Part shown: positions 48,090-61,546 of the stretch, one piece after another
Layout of the letters: each line of letters starts with the position of its first letter
Position numbering within the stretch: position 1 is the stretch's first letter
DNA from: Beta vulgaris subsp. vulgaris
Lineage: Eukaryota; Streptophyta; Magnoliopsida; Caryophyllales; Amaranthaceae
Assembly: GCF_026745355.1 (NCBI RefSeq)
Contig: NC_079204.1
Coordinates: forward strand, 54,146,532-54,210,531
DNA: 64,000 nucleotides
Direction: 5' to 3'
Notes under the pieces: model-generated
Told to the model about the DNA's origin: nothing
Seen by the model: the letters and a program-made list of their open reading frames with translations, nothing else
The model's database searches: none
Position numbers and translations under genes: made by a program

Positions 48090-49670
48090 AGATAAATCAA
48101 ACTAGTTCAACAATTTATTTTTGAATAAAAATAGTGCAAAATTTTATTTTTTTGTAAATATTCAAAGAATTGAAGAATTATATTTTTTTTAAAAAAAAGA
48201 GTTTTGATGAAGCCACCAAATTAATTGTGTGATTTTTGGCCAATAAAAATCAAGCAAACTTCAATATTCTAGGATTGATGAGAAACATTACCCTTAATTA
48301 AGCCTTATCAGAGGAATATTATGGTTCTCTAATCCAAAACCCTTTTTTATAATGAAAAACATAAGACAGCATTGTCGCACACTCGCATCTCGGTCCACCT
48401 ACATCAGCAAGCACCAATGCCATTTTCGCTTAGGGTGAGCCTCCTAAAGGCCATGAGGAACCTATTTTATACTGTGTCTCTAAAGTTCTTATATGATAAA
48501 TTATCCGAATTGAGGTAACCATTTTATTCTTATGATGTTTCTATACTATTTTGTAACTTGTAAGTATAAATAATATATTCACGTCCTATATTAAGTTACA
48601 TTAAGTTGTTTTATCTAAGATTTGTATTAGTGTATTAAGAAGGGTAATTCCACTGTAAAGCTAATTTACACTCACATAGTCACACGCAATTTTTGGATAT
48701 TCAATTTATTATTAGCAATGTGAATAGTAGGGATTATTAGCAAGATCTTCTAGAACCATGATTAAATGAATGAATTAGGAAAAAGATTATTCCAAGTATT
48801 ATTTATTGCATAATATTGATGAAAAAAGCCTTGCAAGATCGGATATGCATGATTGGGAGGAAAAGCTGTTACAATCTATGAAACCAAAAAAAGATAAATC
48901 TTTAAAGAAAGACCCATATATATAATTCAGAAATAATATTTTTTTCAATCTCCTATCTAGCACTTCAAACGAATTGAGTTGATCCGAATTTGGGAGTGTT
49001 CTAGCTAAAATTAGCTTGATAAGAAGAAATATAAGTGTTTGAACATGCCCAAGCACGAATGACCTTTATTTTAAATTGCATATTCAAGATTGGTTCGTTG
49101 AGCATTTCACTTAAACAAACTCGCTTGCGACCACATATTTTTTCGAGCTTAATTGAGCTTGAGATTGAGCTGAAACAAATTGTAAAACATATTTGGTTTG
49201 ACAATCCAACTTTGCAACTTAAACATCTTTCTAAGACTGAAGCAACGATATTCTAATTAACTACGTACAAATCAAACATGATAGCTAAGAATTCAAAATA
49301 TCACAATACAAATTAAAAAGAGCTCAACAACCAACCATTGTAAAGGTCTTGAACAAAAAGGAAAACAACCACCAATCCTTACATTAGCAAAGTATGTGTA
49401 ATTATATAGTTATTCATTAATTGACTTTAAGAGTCCGAAAGAATACCTATAAATTTTATTTAAGAAGTTGCAAGTACTGAACTAGTTAGTTATTCACAAA
49501 CATTAACAAGTGGAACACAAATATATTCGAGTTTGGCTTTTAAACTAAACGAGCCTTAGATTATTGTTTGTGCTTGTTCACTTATTCAACGAACAAAATT
49601 TAATTGAATTTTGACCAAACTCGTCTAGTGCTCTGACAACTGATTTGTGGTACAATCGCCTCGGGCATCC
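48090..49670. other. AT-rich intergenic region, nothing assigned
   Basis: No gene, no clear repeat boundaries and no protein-like frame were found in this stretch. Confidence 0.45.
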
Positions 49671-49680
49671 AGGAGACAAT

Positions 49681-50240
49681 TTTTTTTTGATAATTAATAA
49701 TAAGATAAAACCAAAAACAACCATACACTTAAAGTAAGCTCAATCAGAATTCACCATAGCTAACCCGGACATGCCCAGGGATTACAACCTCTCAAGCCAA
49801 CATCTATCACTATCTTTTTACAATGTACTTAATCTAATCTATAGTATGCTCTATAATATGCATTTACCTTCCCAAAACGCTAGATTTCTGTTCCTCTAAA
49901 TCATGTACACAGTAGCCATCACAGCAATAATACCCACATTTCTCCTGAAACCAGAGCCCTGCTTGTATCTATAATTCAGCCATTTGCAAATCTGCAATAA
50001 GCTCCTTCCCTGCCATCTGATACCAACCCAGCACATAATTGTTTGAATGCACCTGCTGCTAAATATACAATCAAAAAATAAGTGTATGTTGTCTTCATCA
50101 TGCTGCATACATAGATAACACCTTGCATCAGTACACACACAAATCTGCATCATCCTCTTTTTGGTCTTCGAGCGGTCTTTGAGTGCCAACCACATAACAA
50201 AGCGATGTTTGGGAATAGAAAGTCTATTACAAACAAACCT
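49681..50240 (-). pseudogene. LINE relic: zinc-binding region of reverse transcriptase
   Basis: The minus-strand frame has MWLALKDRSKTKKRMMQICV, then DARCYLCMQHDEDNIHLFFD and CIFSSRCIQTIMCW. This is the zf-RVT zinc-binding block found downstream of reverse transcriptase in plant L1 elements (C..C..H..C pattern). A T-run at 49681-49688 marks the A tail of the reverse-oriented element. 5'-truncated. Confidence 0.7.
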
Positions 50241-50514
50241 GCTCCACTAAACTTGAACATTGCTCACACAAATGCTCTTATACAACTTCTTAATACTAAA
50301 ATTCACTTCTTACAACCGGCCACTACTTAGTACCTTGCACTTTCAAATTCATTTCATTTTTAGCTCTGCAAACGTATCTCGATATCCAGCTAGTAGTATT
50401 AGGAGCTTCATAGGAACCCCAATTAGACCCCTTAATATAAACATTGTCATTTTGAAGTCTCTTAGCAATAGTTACTTTTTATCTTGTACGTAATAAAGCT
50501 AGCAAACAATCTTA

Positions 50515-51660
50515 TTTTTCTTGTCCTCTTGACAAACTTACTAAGTTTCCCTTTCAGGATTCTATGTCTTTCATTGTTTTGCCTTTTGATATTATTCATT
50601 GTGACTTATGGACTTCTACTATTGCAAGCTCATTCGAGCAACGTTATTACATTCTATTTCTTGATTATCGTTATTACATTCTATATCTTGATTATTATAG
50701 TAAATTTTTATGGACTTCTCCTTTCATTGCTCTTCTTTCCTCCCAAACCCATCAATCTTCTCGGCCCATTCACCACACTCCTCATCTCCCTTCTACAAAC
50801 GCAGACCGCGACCCACCATCTCCAGTCCGTCATTCCCCATAGCAGGCCTCCAGTCCTCCGAATCCCATGTTACGTTGCACGACGACCCGTACGTATTCTT
50901 AATGTCATTTTCAAACCTAATCGTAAATATTCCACCAATTTGAGCACCACGACCACCAACCATCTCTCCTATTCCCGAAATTCTCGTTAGTGCTCTCCAT
51001 GACTCAAATTGGAAAAATGCGATGTTAGATGAATATAATGCTCTAATTAAGAATGGGACATGGAAATTAGTACCTCGTCCTCCTAATGTGAATGTTTTTC
51101 GGTCTATGTGGTTTTTATGTCACAAAAGAAAATCTAATGGTGATTTTGAGCAATATAAATCTCGTCTTGTAGGTGATGGCAGGTCACATAAACAAGGTGT
51201 GGATTGTGATGAAACTTTTAGTACTATGGTGAAACCCGCCACTATTCGAGTTATTCTTAGTATTGCTTTGGCTCATTCTTGGCCCATTCATCAGCTTGAT
51301 GTCAAGAATGCTTTTTCCCATGGTCATCTTAATGAGACTGTATATATGCATCAACCATTGAGTTTCAAAGATCCCCAATACCCAGATCATGTTTTCTTGT
51401 TGCAGAAATCTCTCTATAGTCTCAAACATGCCTTGAGAGCATGATATCAGCATTTCGTAGATTATGTTTCCTCCATTGGGTTTTTTCATTGTCAATTTGA
51501 TCAATCTCTATTCATCTATAAGAAAGGTTAGTTGTGCTACTGCTTATATTCTCCTATATGTTAATGATATTATTCTTATAGCATCATCAGATGATCCCCG
51601 TAGGTCATGTCTCTCTTGGCCTCTGAATTTGCCATGAAAGACCTCGATCCCTTAAGCTAT
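50515..51660 (+). pseudogene. Ty1/copia polyprotein relic (integrase and RT pieces)
   Basis: Two protein blocks remain. At about 50535-50740: PFDIIHCDLWTS, YYILFLDY and YYSKFLWTSPF, the start of the copia integrase core. At 51022-51444: DEYNALIKNGTWKLVPRPPN, YKSRLVGDGRSHKQGVDCDE and HSWPIHQLDVKNAFSHGHLN, the copia reverse transcriptase N-terminal half. A TGA at 51442-51444 replaces the Trp after ALRA; the frame goes on with YQHFVDYVSS and decays. About half the integrase and all of protease are missing. No LTRs were found. Confidence 0.85.
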
Positions 51661-51779
51661 TTTTTGAGTCAAGTTAAATACTTAATTAGACAAAATGAAA
51701 CAAAATCGTGAATATGAGGAAACAAGGAGAACATGAAAGGAATAAGTTTCTTATTGGCAGGTCACTATTGAGGATGCCT

Positions 51780-52560
51780 AAAGTTATGCTCATGCATGGA
51801 TCTTATTGGAACTAGTTTCTGATCACATATATTGCACGGGCCACGGGCTACTATGAAAAGGCCAAGAGGTACGAATGTCATGTTATTTTTAATATATTCT
51901 ACTAAGTAATTTTTGTTGGTTAGGTACAACACCACACACACAAAAAAAAAGTATTAAAAAAAGTAAACTCTGAATGTTTATATATAAAAGATGAAGGCTT
52001 AAAAATGAGGAATACATATATATATAAAAGACGAGTTATATATTTTTTAAAACAAATTGTTATAATTAAATATGATTGATAAGAACATGAAAATGAACTA
52101 GGATTCTTATAAATGGAGAATAAAAAATTAAAAAAAAAAGTATAAAGTCCTGAAAAGGCTTACAAGCTAAGAGCGTTAAGTCTAAAAAGAATTAAAGAAT
52201 ATAAATCTCATACATGAAGAGAATATATAGTAAAAAAATGAAAGAAACATTGTAAAAAAAATGAAACAACGACAAAAGTTTTAAGTCCAAAAAATAAATA
52301 TATATAAAAGAAGAATTTATATAAATGAAGAGAAATGAGTATAAAAAAAAAGGAAAGAAGAGTAAAAAGTAAAAACACTTACAAAAACATCAAGTCCAAA
52401 AAAAAAAAAAAAAGAAACAAAGTGTTCGCTTTTAAGCCTTTATTTCTCACTTATACACATTCGAAGCTCACTCTTTTAAAAAAAAAATTGCATTTTATTA
52501 AATTTTTCTATTTTTTTTTTTAAAAATTGGTGGGTAAACCGATACACTCGGTATACCCAA
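51780..52560. other. A-rich intergenic region
   Basis: Long A-runs, ATATAAAAGA and AAGTCCAAAAA words repeat loosely (51950-52420). No gene is supported; the short Lys-rich open frames arise from base composition. Confidence 0.4.
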
Positions 52561-52572
52561 GATTTTGTATTC

Positions 52573-53150
52573 TTTTTTTTTTTTTTTTTTTTGACGGAGA
52601 GAAAAGGGATTTCATTAATATTTCGCCAAACGACACTTACATGCCATTTCTGAAAAACAAAAAATTCTAATAGAAATACATATCACCCTAGAAATGTAAA
52701 CATCGCAGATTTGACTTAATTTTGCCTTAATAAAAATCTTCATCTAAAGCAATGCAATCTGTGAGTTCGCTCTGGTTCGGCATACGATCTGCAGATGCGG
52801 AAATTTTGGGATGAACGTACTCCAATAGTCTTCCATAATTTTACAGAAGTTGTGAAACCCTAATTCTTCAAAAACCAACACAATCAACATACTAGAAAAA
52901 ATCACCATCTAAAAGATGGGAACTTTTATTGAAAGCAAATAAATAGGATTTTTCGGGGCTTACCACTGGTTAAGACACCAGTGGTAGCCCCTAAGAAAAG
53001 GATGAAGGAAGAAGAAGAGGAAGAAAGAAGGAAGGAGAAAGCTTTTAAAAAGTGAAAACCCTAACCGTGAAGGCTAGGAAGAAACCCTCCCAAGGAAAAA
53101 CCTAGAGGGAACAAACTCTCTCTAGAATACTAAAGAGAGAACCCTGAATA
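52573..53150 (-). mobile_element. LINE 3' end with A tail
   Basis: On the minus strand the segment ends GGCGAAATATTAATGAAATC, CCTTTTCTCTCCGTC and then a long A-run (T-run at 52573-52593). A stem, GGGGCTTACCACTGG ... CCAGTGGTAGCCCC, sits at about 52957-52997. The region looks like LINE 3' UTR without coding sequence. Confidence 0.45.
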
Positions 53151-53479
53151 GACTTTGTATTCTTAGTATATCTACTCCCTCTACACCACAAAGTATTTTT
53201 AATTTCTTTAATATAAATTATGTTTCACAAAGTTCTTCCCTAACTTACTTTTTTTCGTTTTGGTAAATCTTTTGCTCTCGTTCATTCTCTTACCTACTCC
53301 ACATGCTACACCATACATCTTCTTTTTAACCAAAGGTCAAATTAAATAAAGGACTCAAAAAATTATTAAGGAAATGTCTTTTTTAAGAATAAGAATAATC
53401 ATAACATAAATTACAAGTTTTATAAGAATATGTGGATGTGTCTCTTCCTAGTCTCACGATCTGTTATATTCAACTAAAA

Positions 53480-54198
53480 CTTTTTTGAATTTTTTCAAAA
53501 TAAAAACTCGATTTTCTTCGGTATAAGAGTCAAAATTTGAACATTAGACATATGAAGTATAATTGTTTTTAGTTGTAAAATTTGATTGGTTTAGTTTCTA
53601 TCACTTAAGTCTCTCACCATTATTTTTGTCTTTTTTTTTTTTACTTTTCAAAGTTAAATTCTATGAACAAAATAGAAATTTTATTGAATTTATTTATGAT
53701 TTCTAATATTATAATATTTTAGTTGATTTTTGAATTAAGTACAATACTAACTTCTAAATTCTAAACACTATAAAAAAGTAAATAACTTTTTTTTCTTGTC
53801 TAAATTCTAAATTATGATTTCACTACAAATACACCTCTATTTTTATTGACCCACCATTGATTGTGAATGGTTCTTGAGAATAGTGATTTGTAAGTAAATT
53901 TTTGTAAATGTTTTTGTATGTATTAACGTTCTAGGTTATGAGTTTTAGTTTGTATGTTAAATTAAAGTTTTAATAAAGTTTTCCGATTATTTGAGTGATT
54001 TGCGTGATTTTTATAACGTGATTTTCTCAATTGTATGAGTGATTTGTGAGTGAGTGTTGTAAATTAATTTTCGGTAGTTTTCTTTGAGTGTCGATTTTGA
54101 TTTTGACATTCCTTTTGTAAATTAGAAAAAGGGAAGGAGGCAAAATAGGCATTTCAAAAGAGGACACCATTACTCCCCCTTCTCTTATATAATAGAGA
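53480..54198 (-). mobile_element. Helitron-like element, copy E
   Basis: On the minus strand it begins TCTCTATTATATAAGAGAAG with host A before it and shares several blocks with 47130-47475 and 47583-48086, such as CTTCTAAATTC and CGAAGAAAATCGAGTTTTT. The 3' terminus near 53480 has diverged and no CTAG hairpin was found, so that end is approximate. Confidence 0.6.
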
Positions 54199-54199
54199 T

Positions 54200-55310
54200 A
54201 ATTGTTTTTTGTGCATTAGGAGCTTATTACAACACAAGGGAGGAGAGGAGAATACAAAAAATATACATGATTCACTATCTACTACAAAAAAAATAGAACA
54301 ATTGAAATAAAAGCTTTATGGTACGCCTTAGGGCCGTTCTTCTACTACTAAGCACTCTATAAAGTTTATAAAACAGTTGGAAGCTAAGAAGCATTATTTA
54401 ATCTCAATCATAGAGAACAATTGTCCGACATGTATGCTCTCTATTCCCTTCCTGAAATCAGATTATGGAGAAGGAAAACACAACGGTGTATGCTTAACCA
54501 TTATGTTTTGCTTTAAGATAGAGAAGAGCAACTGAAAATGGGCTTGGGCAACCCCAGTACAGAGGAAGAGAGTTTGGTCAACATATAAGCCCAAAGGAGG
54601 TTCCATACAAAGATCAATTGACAATAATAGGAGTAGCTCCTCTAACTTATATTGTGGTACTTTCTCTCCTCTTTCTCCAATGTGGGACATATCACTTGTG
54701 CACAACATACATGAGGTTCAACACTACCCCTCACATGTGAGTGTCCTTAGAATTATAGCATGCTGGTAAGACAATCCTCATTAGGAATGATCGTCCAATA
54801 GAGGGATTTATTCCGTTGCATGACAAATGCCTAATATGAAAGGCCCAACAACCTTGTGCTCTGATACCATGAAAAGATATACACAAATACGACCCTCCTT
54901 CTCATTAAGCACTCGACACGATATATATGTTACATGCTTCCCTTAACCTAGAATTCAAGATAAACTAGGAAATAACCACAAATACAGGATATTTACCCAA
55001 TATAATATCGTAACAAATATTCACAATAATCACAATATATTTCCTTGATATATTCTTCCTTTTTATTAGAAAACAATTACGCATATAATCATGTATTCAA
55101 AATCTTTCTAAAATGCTCGATGCCCATGATCCCTATAATCACATAGTTCAAGAGATTCATCCCTTTAATTCAATATATATATATATATATATATATATAA
55201 TCTCTACTACTGCCAATTGCAATTCATATCTAATAATCCCTACAACTTAATATAAGTAACATCTTATTTATTAGGACTCTTCATATATGAACATTATACA
55301 TTAAGGAAAT
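54200..55310 (-). mobile_element. LTR-retrotransposon remnant with primer site
   Basis: GCTCTGATACCA on the plus strand at about 54858-54869 is the reverse complement of the classic initiator-tRNA-Met primer site TGGTATCAGAGC. The sequence to its right, TGAAAAGATATACACAAA..., would be the end of a minus-strand 5' LTR. The left part (54540-54710) matches 42000-42180. No coding domains remain and the LTR limits are unclear. Confidence 0.45.
55172..55199. repeat. (AT)n microsatellite
   Basis: Fourteen uninterrupted AT units. Confidence 0.9.
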
Positions 55311-55334
55311 TAATCGGCAATTTCCCATCTTAGA

Positions 55335-55480
55335 CTACCAAGTTAAGCTTGGCCTAGTAGTTGGGACAATTATGCTTTCCAATCTCAAAGTTGGGATTTC
55401 AATTACCACTAAGACTTTAGGAGCACTTTAAAGAGGGACATTATGATCTCCCTCACCCTCTCCCTTTACTCTTAAAGTAT
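55335..55480 (+). mobile_element. SINE-like tRNA-derived segment
   Basis: TTGGCCTAGTAGTTGGGAC (A-box-like) is followed about 35 bases later by GTTGGGATTTCAATTACC (B-box-like). The spacing and composition fit a degenerate tRNA-derived SINE head. Confidence 0.4.
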
Positions 55481-55927
55481 CTACCTTGCTAACCCGGGTC
55501 GAATCGAATTGTCTGTATGAGTCAATTCACCTTAGACCTTACCAATCTAAAAAAATTCCCATATTAGACTATACAAATACAAAATATCCAAAAAATACTT
55601 CTGTTGCCAAAATATATACCCTTAGGCCTTACAGAACTATACAAGTATCAAACCAGCCACCACTGCCACAACAAACATTAGATGGTGGTAGTAATGTTGT
55701 CCACAACTAGCATAAAAAAAAAATTAGTTGAAAAATAAAACCAGAATATTCAACTAGATCCCACCTGGGCCCTTTCTTTCATTCAAGTGGTAATAGGGGG
55801 ATTCTTACGTCCTCCAACATACCCCATCCTGAAAAAAAAAAAAAAAAAAAAAAACTTAATTGCATCATATCTATAAACTACAATCATTTAATATTTTAAT
55901 AGTCCCATAATAATTCCAAAAGCATAT

Positions 55928-55945
55928 AATGCCTATATATACCAA
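55928..55945 (+). promoter_or_regulatory. Probable TATA box of the WAT1-related gene
   Basis: GCCTATATATACC lies about 150 bases upstream of the ATG at 56092, leaving room for a 5' UTR of roughly 120 bases. It is the best TATA match in the region. Confidence 0.5.
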
Positions 55946-56091
55946 GGTATTTGCTATCTTCTTCCTTAGGAAAACACAAGTTCATTTTAACAGTTCTAAG
56001 TGTTTTCTTCCTTACTAATTAATCTCTTACAACACAACTTTTCTCCTACAAAACTCTAACACAAGTATCAAATTCGAAAAAGAAGAAAACA

Positions 56092-59000
56092 ATGGAAGGA
56101 AAAGGAAACCATAATAGTAACACTTTCTTAGAGAAAAGTAAGCCATACATAGCTATGATTTGCTTGCAATTTGGTTATGCTGGGATGAACATTGTCACTA
56201 AGGTGTCTCTTAATGGTGGGATGAGCCACTATGTCCTCGTCGTTTATCGCCACGCCTTCGCCACTGCTGTCATTGCTCCTTTTGCTCTCGTTCTTGAGAG
56301 GTACTCCCTCCGTTTTTTTTTTATCATTCTCACTTTCTCGAGTTTTTTTTTAACATGTAACGAAATTGTAAATTATTAGTAGTAATGAATTTTCCTAACA
56401 TATGCTTTTTGTTTCTTGTTCTGTTTATGCAGGGGAATTAGGCCAAAGATGACATTTCCCATATTCTTACAAATTTTTGTGTTGGGTCTTCTTGGGTAAT
56501 TTCTTCAACTTATTATTAGTCATATGATAATTAAGAAAACATGAAGTATATAGTATTTATGTATCTAATTATTCTTCTTCTTAATCACTATTACAGGCCT
56601 GTGATCGATCAAAACTTCTACTATATGGGATTGAAATATACATCTCCTACCTTCTCATGTGCAATGAGCAACATGCTTCCAGCCATGACATTTGTTATGG
56701 CCGTCATATGCAGGTATTGCGCTCATAAAGAGTCACAAAATAATCAAGCCCACTAATTATTTCAATCATTACTAATGTTAGATATCACTCATAATATATA
56801 CTCCCTCCTCTTCAGAATCTAAGACATAGACGCTTTACGAAAATTTATTTGATCACAAAGATCTCTCATAATATGATAAATCGTTGGATTCGTTTTGAAA
56901 AATACTATAATAATATTTTTTAAATTTTTTTTTATCAACATAAATGAAGTACATTAATTGACAAAGTTCGACCTCGAACCTCGTACATACCTTATATTTT
57001 AAAACGGAGGGAGTAATATATATCATCAAAATTAATTAACTAGTATAGAGTATAGACATCAAAAACAATATTAATAAAAATATATAGATAGTTGACATTT
57101 AAGCTTGATAATCCGCCTATGATATAAAGATAGTACTAATTAAGTTTGTATATGATGATGCAATAATTTTTATGATTAGGATGGAGAAAGTGGACATAAA
57201 AAAGTTAAGGTGCCAAGCGAAAGTGGTGGGTACTATAGTAACAGTAGCAGGTGCTATGTTGATGACATTGTACAAAGGTCGTGTCGTCAACATGTTTTGG
57301 TCTGCTCATATCCACCCTGCCCACACCGCTTCCGCCGCTGCTGCCGCCGCCGCCGATAAGGATTGGGCTAAGGGTTCTATTCTTCTCATCTTAGCCACCC
57401 TTGCTTGGGCTGCCTTTTTCATCCTTCAGGTACTTTTAAGTTTAAACAAATTGCACATTTTTTTAAAAAATTAGTTATGAATTAAACCCATTTAATTTGT
57501 ATGTCATCTGCCTTTGTAACTTCACATGCACAAATTTAATCCCAAGAAAAAAAAATATAAATATTTTAACCATGGTGGGAATTCGGAAAATTGTTTTACT
57601 TGTTACTTTACGACTTTTCTTATGCTTCCTCTGTTCTGAAATAACTGGAAAAAATTTCACATAAAAAAAGAGAGGTGTATCACTTATTTTTAAAATTTCA
57701 CATATAGAATTCAGAGATTCATTTATTACTACAAATCATTGCTCCTCTTTAATTTAACAAATTGCCTTAGCATAAGTTGTGAATTAAACACAATTATATT
57801 GCATATGCCTTTAGATACTTTCTCATGCATAATTCTAAAACAAAAAAAATAGAAAATAAAAGAAAATAAACTAATATATAAAAAAATGGTGGGAACTTGG
57901 GAAACTATCTTACTCATTGTAGTATGACTTTCTTATATATATATATATAATGGACTTCCTAGATTAATAAATTACCAATGATTGGTCCAATTTATTTTAT
58001 AAACAATTGTTGTAAGAAACTTTTTTTTCTTAATTATTTTTGGTTTTGTTTGGATGTAGGCAATAACAATGAGGAGATATTCAGCTCAGCTTTCACTCAC
58101 AACACTAGTATGCTTTTTGGGAACCTTACAATCAATTGCTGTTACCTTTGTTATGGAGCACAAACCCTCTGCATGGACTATTGGTTGGGACATGAATCTT
58201 CTGGCTGCTGCTTATTCTGTAATTAACCACTTTTACCCTGCTTTTATCTTTCTTATTTTTCTTCTTATATTTAAAATATTTATCATAACATAATTAACAT
58301 AATTTGTATTTTTTTAAAAAATAATCAATACATACATATCTATCTAAGTATAAAAAGAGGACCTGTTTTTGCCACTGCTTTCAGTCCCCTGATGATGATT
58401 ATTGTGGCTATCATGGGTTCATTCATCCTTGCTGAAAAAATCTATGTTGGAGGGTAATTTTCTCTTCTCTGTCGAAAAGTAAAAAGAATATAATAATCTT
58501 TTTTAGAATGACACAGATTGACTGCTGATGTAATTCTCTCACAATCGTAACTGAAAGTATCACATTTTTATATAGCACGTAGTTTTAGAAAAAAAGGTAT
58601 ACCGTATTTTTAATATGACAATCATAATAATTCACTTACAACCCTGATAGAAAATATCAAATTTTTAGATGTTCCACAAATAAAGTTCGCGTAACGCAAT
58701 TTCCTTACACAACTATAGCATGCACGTAACCCTAGCTAGTTCGCATAATTTGGCTCATATAATTGAAGTCGTTTTCATGTATTATTGTTAACTTTTTAAT
58801 ATAACACATATGAAGTATAATGGTACGTCAAAATATTATGATAATACCAAATGGGAAATATGCTCAATTTTGGCATGACACCACCACCTACCCTAAAGTA
58901 GAGTCCATACTTTAACCGAAAGTACCTTTAAATTTTGTGATAATCTTCATCAGTCCATTTGCACATATATATGCTATATCCTTTGTGAATAATATGTACA

Positions 59001-59340
59001 TGTTCTTATACATTTTCCTATATTATTGATCGTTTGCAGTGTTATTGGGGCTGTTGTGATAGTGATTGGATTATACTCAGTACTATGGGGCAAGTACAAG
59101 GAGTACCAAGAGATTGAAGCTGATCAGGAAATTCCTGAAGTAATCAAAGGTCCTAATAATAATAATTTCTGTAATAACGAAAGATCGGGTACCATCTCCG
59201 AAGACTTTGAATTAAACGATGTTGAATCACAAAAAAACGTCGAAGCTAGTCGTGTTCCGAACGTGGTGATTAGCTCCCCCATGCCACAACCTCCCATGTT
59301 AGCCATGGAAGCTCCTAGGAAAGGAGGACAAGTAGCTTAG
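56092..59340 (+). pseudogene. WAT1-related (EamA/UMAMIT) transporter gene with damaged exon 6
   Basis: Exons 56092-56300, 56433-56495, 56597-56713, 57180-57429, 58060-58218, about 58349-58453 and 59040-59340. The product is a ten-helix membrane transporter of the plant drug/metabolite exporter (EamA) group, like Arabidopsis WAT1-related At5g07050 (UMAMIT type, amino-acid or auxin-related export; substrate unknown here). Marks include KPYIAMICLQFGYAGMNIVT, PVIDQNFYYMGLKYTSPTFS, CQAKVVGTIVTVAGAMLMTL and GPVFATAFSPLMMIIVAIMG with ILAEKIYVGG. After exon 5 (LLAAAYS) the family has about 17 residues (roughly GIVSSGIAYYVQG...K) before RGPVF. Here the DNA is AT-rich intron-like up to AAAAGAGGACC, and the only AG acceptor there (58347-58348) is out of frame. 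Either the gene is a pseudogene or the sequence lost about 50 bases. Every other exon is intact, so the decay is recent or an assembly artefact. Confidence 0.8.
56801..57013. mobile_element. Stowaway MITE in intron 3 of the WAT1-related gene
   Basis: Ends CTCCCTCCTCTTCAGAATCT and ATATTTTAAAACGGAGGGAG are flanked by TA; 213 bp. A single Stowaway-type end, CTCCCTCCGTTTTTT, also occurs at 56304-56318 in intron 1, without a partner. Confidence 0.85.
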
Positions 59341-59805
59341 GGTACGTACATATATATATGTAGTGTAGTATATATGTATGTACTTGCTAGTAGTACATTA
59401 AGATGTATGAGAGGAAGAGGGCAATTATATTAAATTAGGCATGGAAAGTAAAATGGGCTTTTTTGTAATTTGACCTCACTTTTCTTTCCAACCCAACCAC
59501 CTCTTTCTAGATCTTTTGGTGTGTTGAAAAATTAACATGATTTCACTTTCTTCCCCCCTCCCCCTTTTGTTATTTGTCACTTTAGTTTGATATTGTGGGA
59601 TCAAAACATTTACATGTAATAATGTATTTTGATTAATTGGAATTAGTAAATGGAAAATGAGGGAGCTTTCTGGATATAAAAGCGTGTGTATATCTTGCTG
59701 TTCTTTTAGTATTTGCTCCTTTTTAATGGTATTTTAATCATTGCACTTCATAAATATATTGAGTTTCAGCTCATTTATATTATTTGGAAAGTATTTTAGG
59801 TGATA
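59341..59805. other. 3' flank of WAT1-related gene
   Basis: Contains the presumed 3' UTR; (TA)n-like runs follow the stop. No further gene is seen. Confidence 0.45.
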
Positions 59806-60043
59806 TTTCTTCCGTTTTAAAATATAAGGCATTTATGATTTATGAAAATTTACTTTTACTACAAATATATCTCATAATATGATGAACAAAAATTATAAAA
59901 ATTATACCCTTGGATTCGTCTTGAAAAATACTATGATTAACATCATTTTTTAAATTTTTTTTATGAACATAAATTGAGAGTAACTAACGGTCAAAGTTCG
60001 ACCTTGAACATTGTGTGTGCCTTATATTTTGAAATAGATGGAG
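59806..60043. mobile_element. Stowaway MITE
   Basis: Left end TTTCTTCCGTTTTAAAATAT and right end ATATTTTGAAATAGATGGAG pair as decayed inverted repeats with TA on both flanks; 238 bp. It is related to the MITEs at 46636 and 56801. Confidence 0.75.
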
Positions 60044-61540
60044 TAATGTGTTGGAAATTTTAGGTGCTAAAATAATTAGTAATGTTTGAGAAGCATGTAA
60101 AATATACTTTGAGGTGGTTAAAATAATGACTGAAATTGATAAGTTAAAATCTTTAACTTATTTGAATCAGCTGACTGAAATTTTTGAAAATCTTCCTAAA
60201 ATTTTGAAGACTACTAATTTTGGCAAAGTAATTTATCAACTTAAACCACTAATTTTATCAAACAGTGAATTAATTAACTACTTTTTTAATTTTAACTATT
60301 CTTTGTTAATTTCAACTGACTTATCAGTTTCACCTCTTTTTATACACGCAATTTGTTTAAACTCTTTATGTTTATATTTGATTTGATATGTTATACAAAG
60401 AAAGAGCCAAGAAAAATCTGATTCTCTTTTGTGGCAACTGGCAAATGGATGGAAATTTTGCATGCATGGAATATTGCTTAGTATAGTTGGTTTCTTGGTA
60501 TGACTCCACTATCTATTTGGGCGTATATGTAATTATCGATTATTTTAACATGAAAGAATCACTTGGAATTTGTTTTAAGGATCAAACAGAATCTATTTAT
60601 GTTAGTTGGAATCTGATGCTTTGCTCAGGCTTTCCTAAACCTGGCTTCTTTCAACAAATAATTAGGATTGGCTGAATGATTAATTAGTTCTACTACAATG
60701 TATTAAAAGGTCACACATGCTTAAACCTTAATTATATTTATTAATAGTTAGATACTTTTAAGCAAAAATAACAAATACACTATCATTATTTTATATCACC
60801 AACCATAAAAGAAATTGTAGTATCTTTGTATAGTATATATGCTTTAAGAATTCTATTTCTTTAGGGAAAATTTGATTCTAATCCTTTGTATATGATGTGG
60901 GGGATGTCAATCTTAAAATAATATACATTCTTCTTTTGCATGAATCAAATTTTTCATACTTTCTATCACCTTAAATAAGTGATCCATTTCTCTAAAAAAA
61001 TTCTTAGAAAAAAGAAAAAAGTATTACGTTTATTTTAGAACAGATGAAGTATCAAAATTCGTTCGGCGAATAAGTATAATATCTATTTGATCTACTAACA
61101 AGTTGAGCTACACTATTAACCCGCCGAATAACGAAGTTGGCATTTGCAAAGGTTATGAAACAAAGCTGAGGACGCATGTCCTTTAATCAACGTCTTGAGG
61201 TGATATGAAATGGTGTTTTCTAGCGTGTCATGATTTGGTTTGGTCTTTTTGATGTGTCTCACCTTTGATGTACGTTAAAATGGTTTTTCTTTGGTGATGC
61301 GTTTGCTTTAATTTCTCAATTTTTTTTTTAGTGAGATGCTGATTTTGGTGTTGTTTGTGGGGTTTTCAATTTGTAGCTGGGATGCTGTACATGCATGCCT
61401 CTAAATGATAATCAATAGATCTAGGCAAATAAAATTGGGTGCATGCAAAAATCGGTAGGGTTTAAGAAGTTATGAAGGGATGAGGGTGGCTTCATTGCAC
61501 CGATGTTTGCCTAAATTGGATAAATCATAATATGTTTAGG
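60044..61540. other. Intergenic, no gene supported
   Basis: AT-rich, with only short open frames. No recognisable domain or RNA gene. Confidence 0.45.
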
Positions 61541-61546
61541 ATTTTT

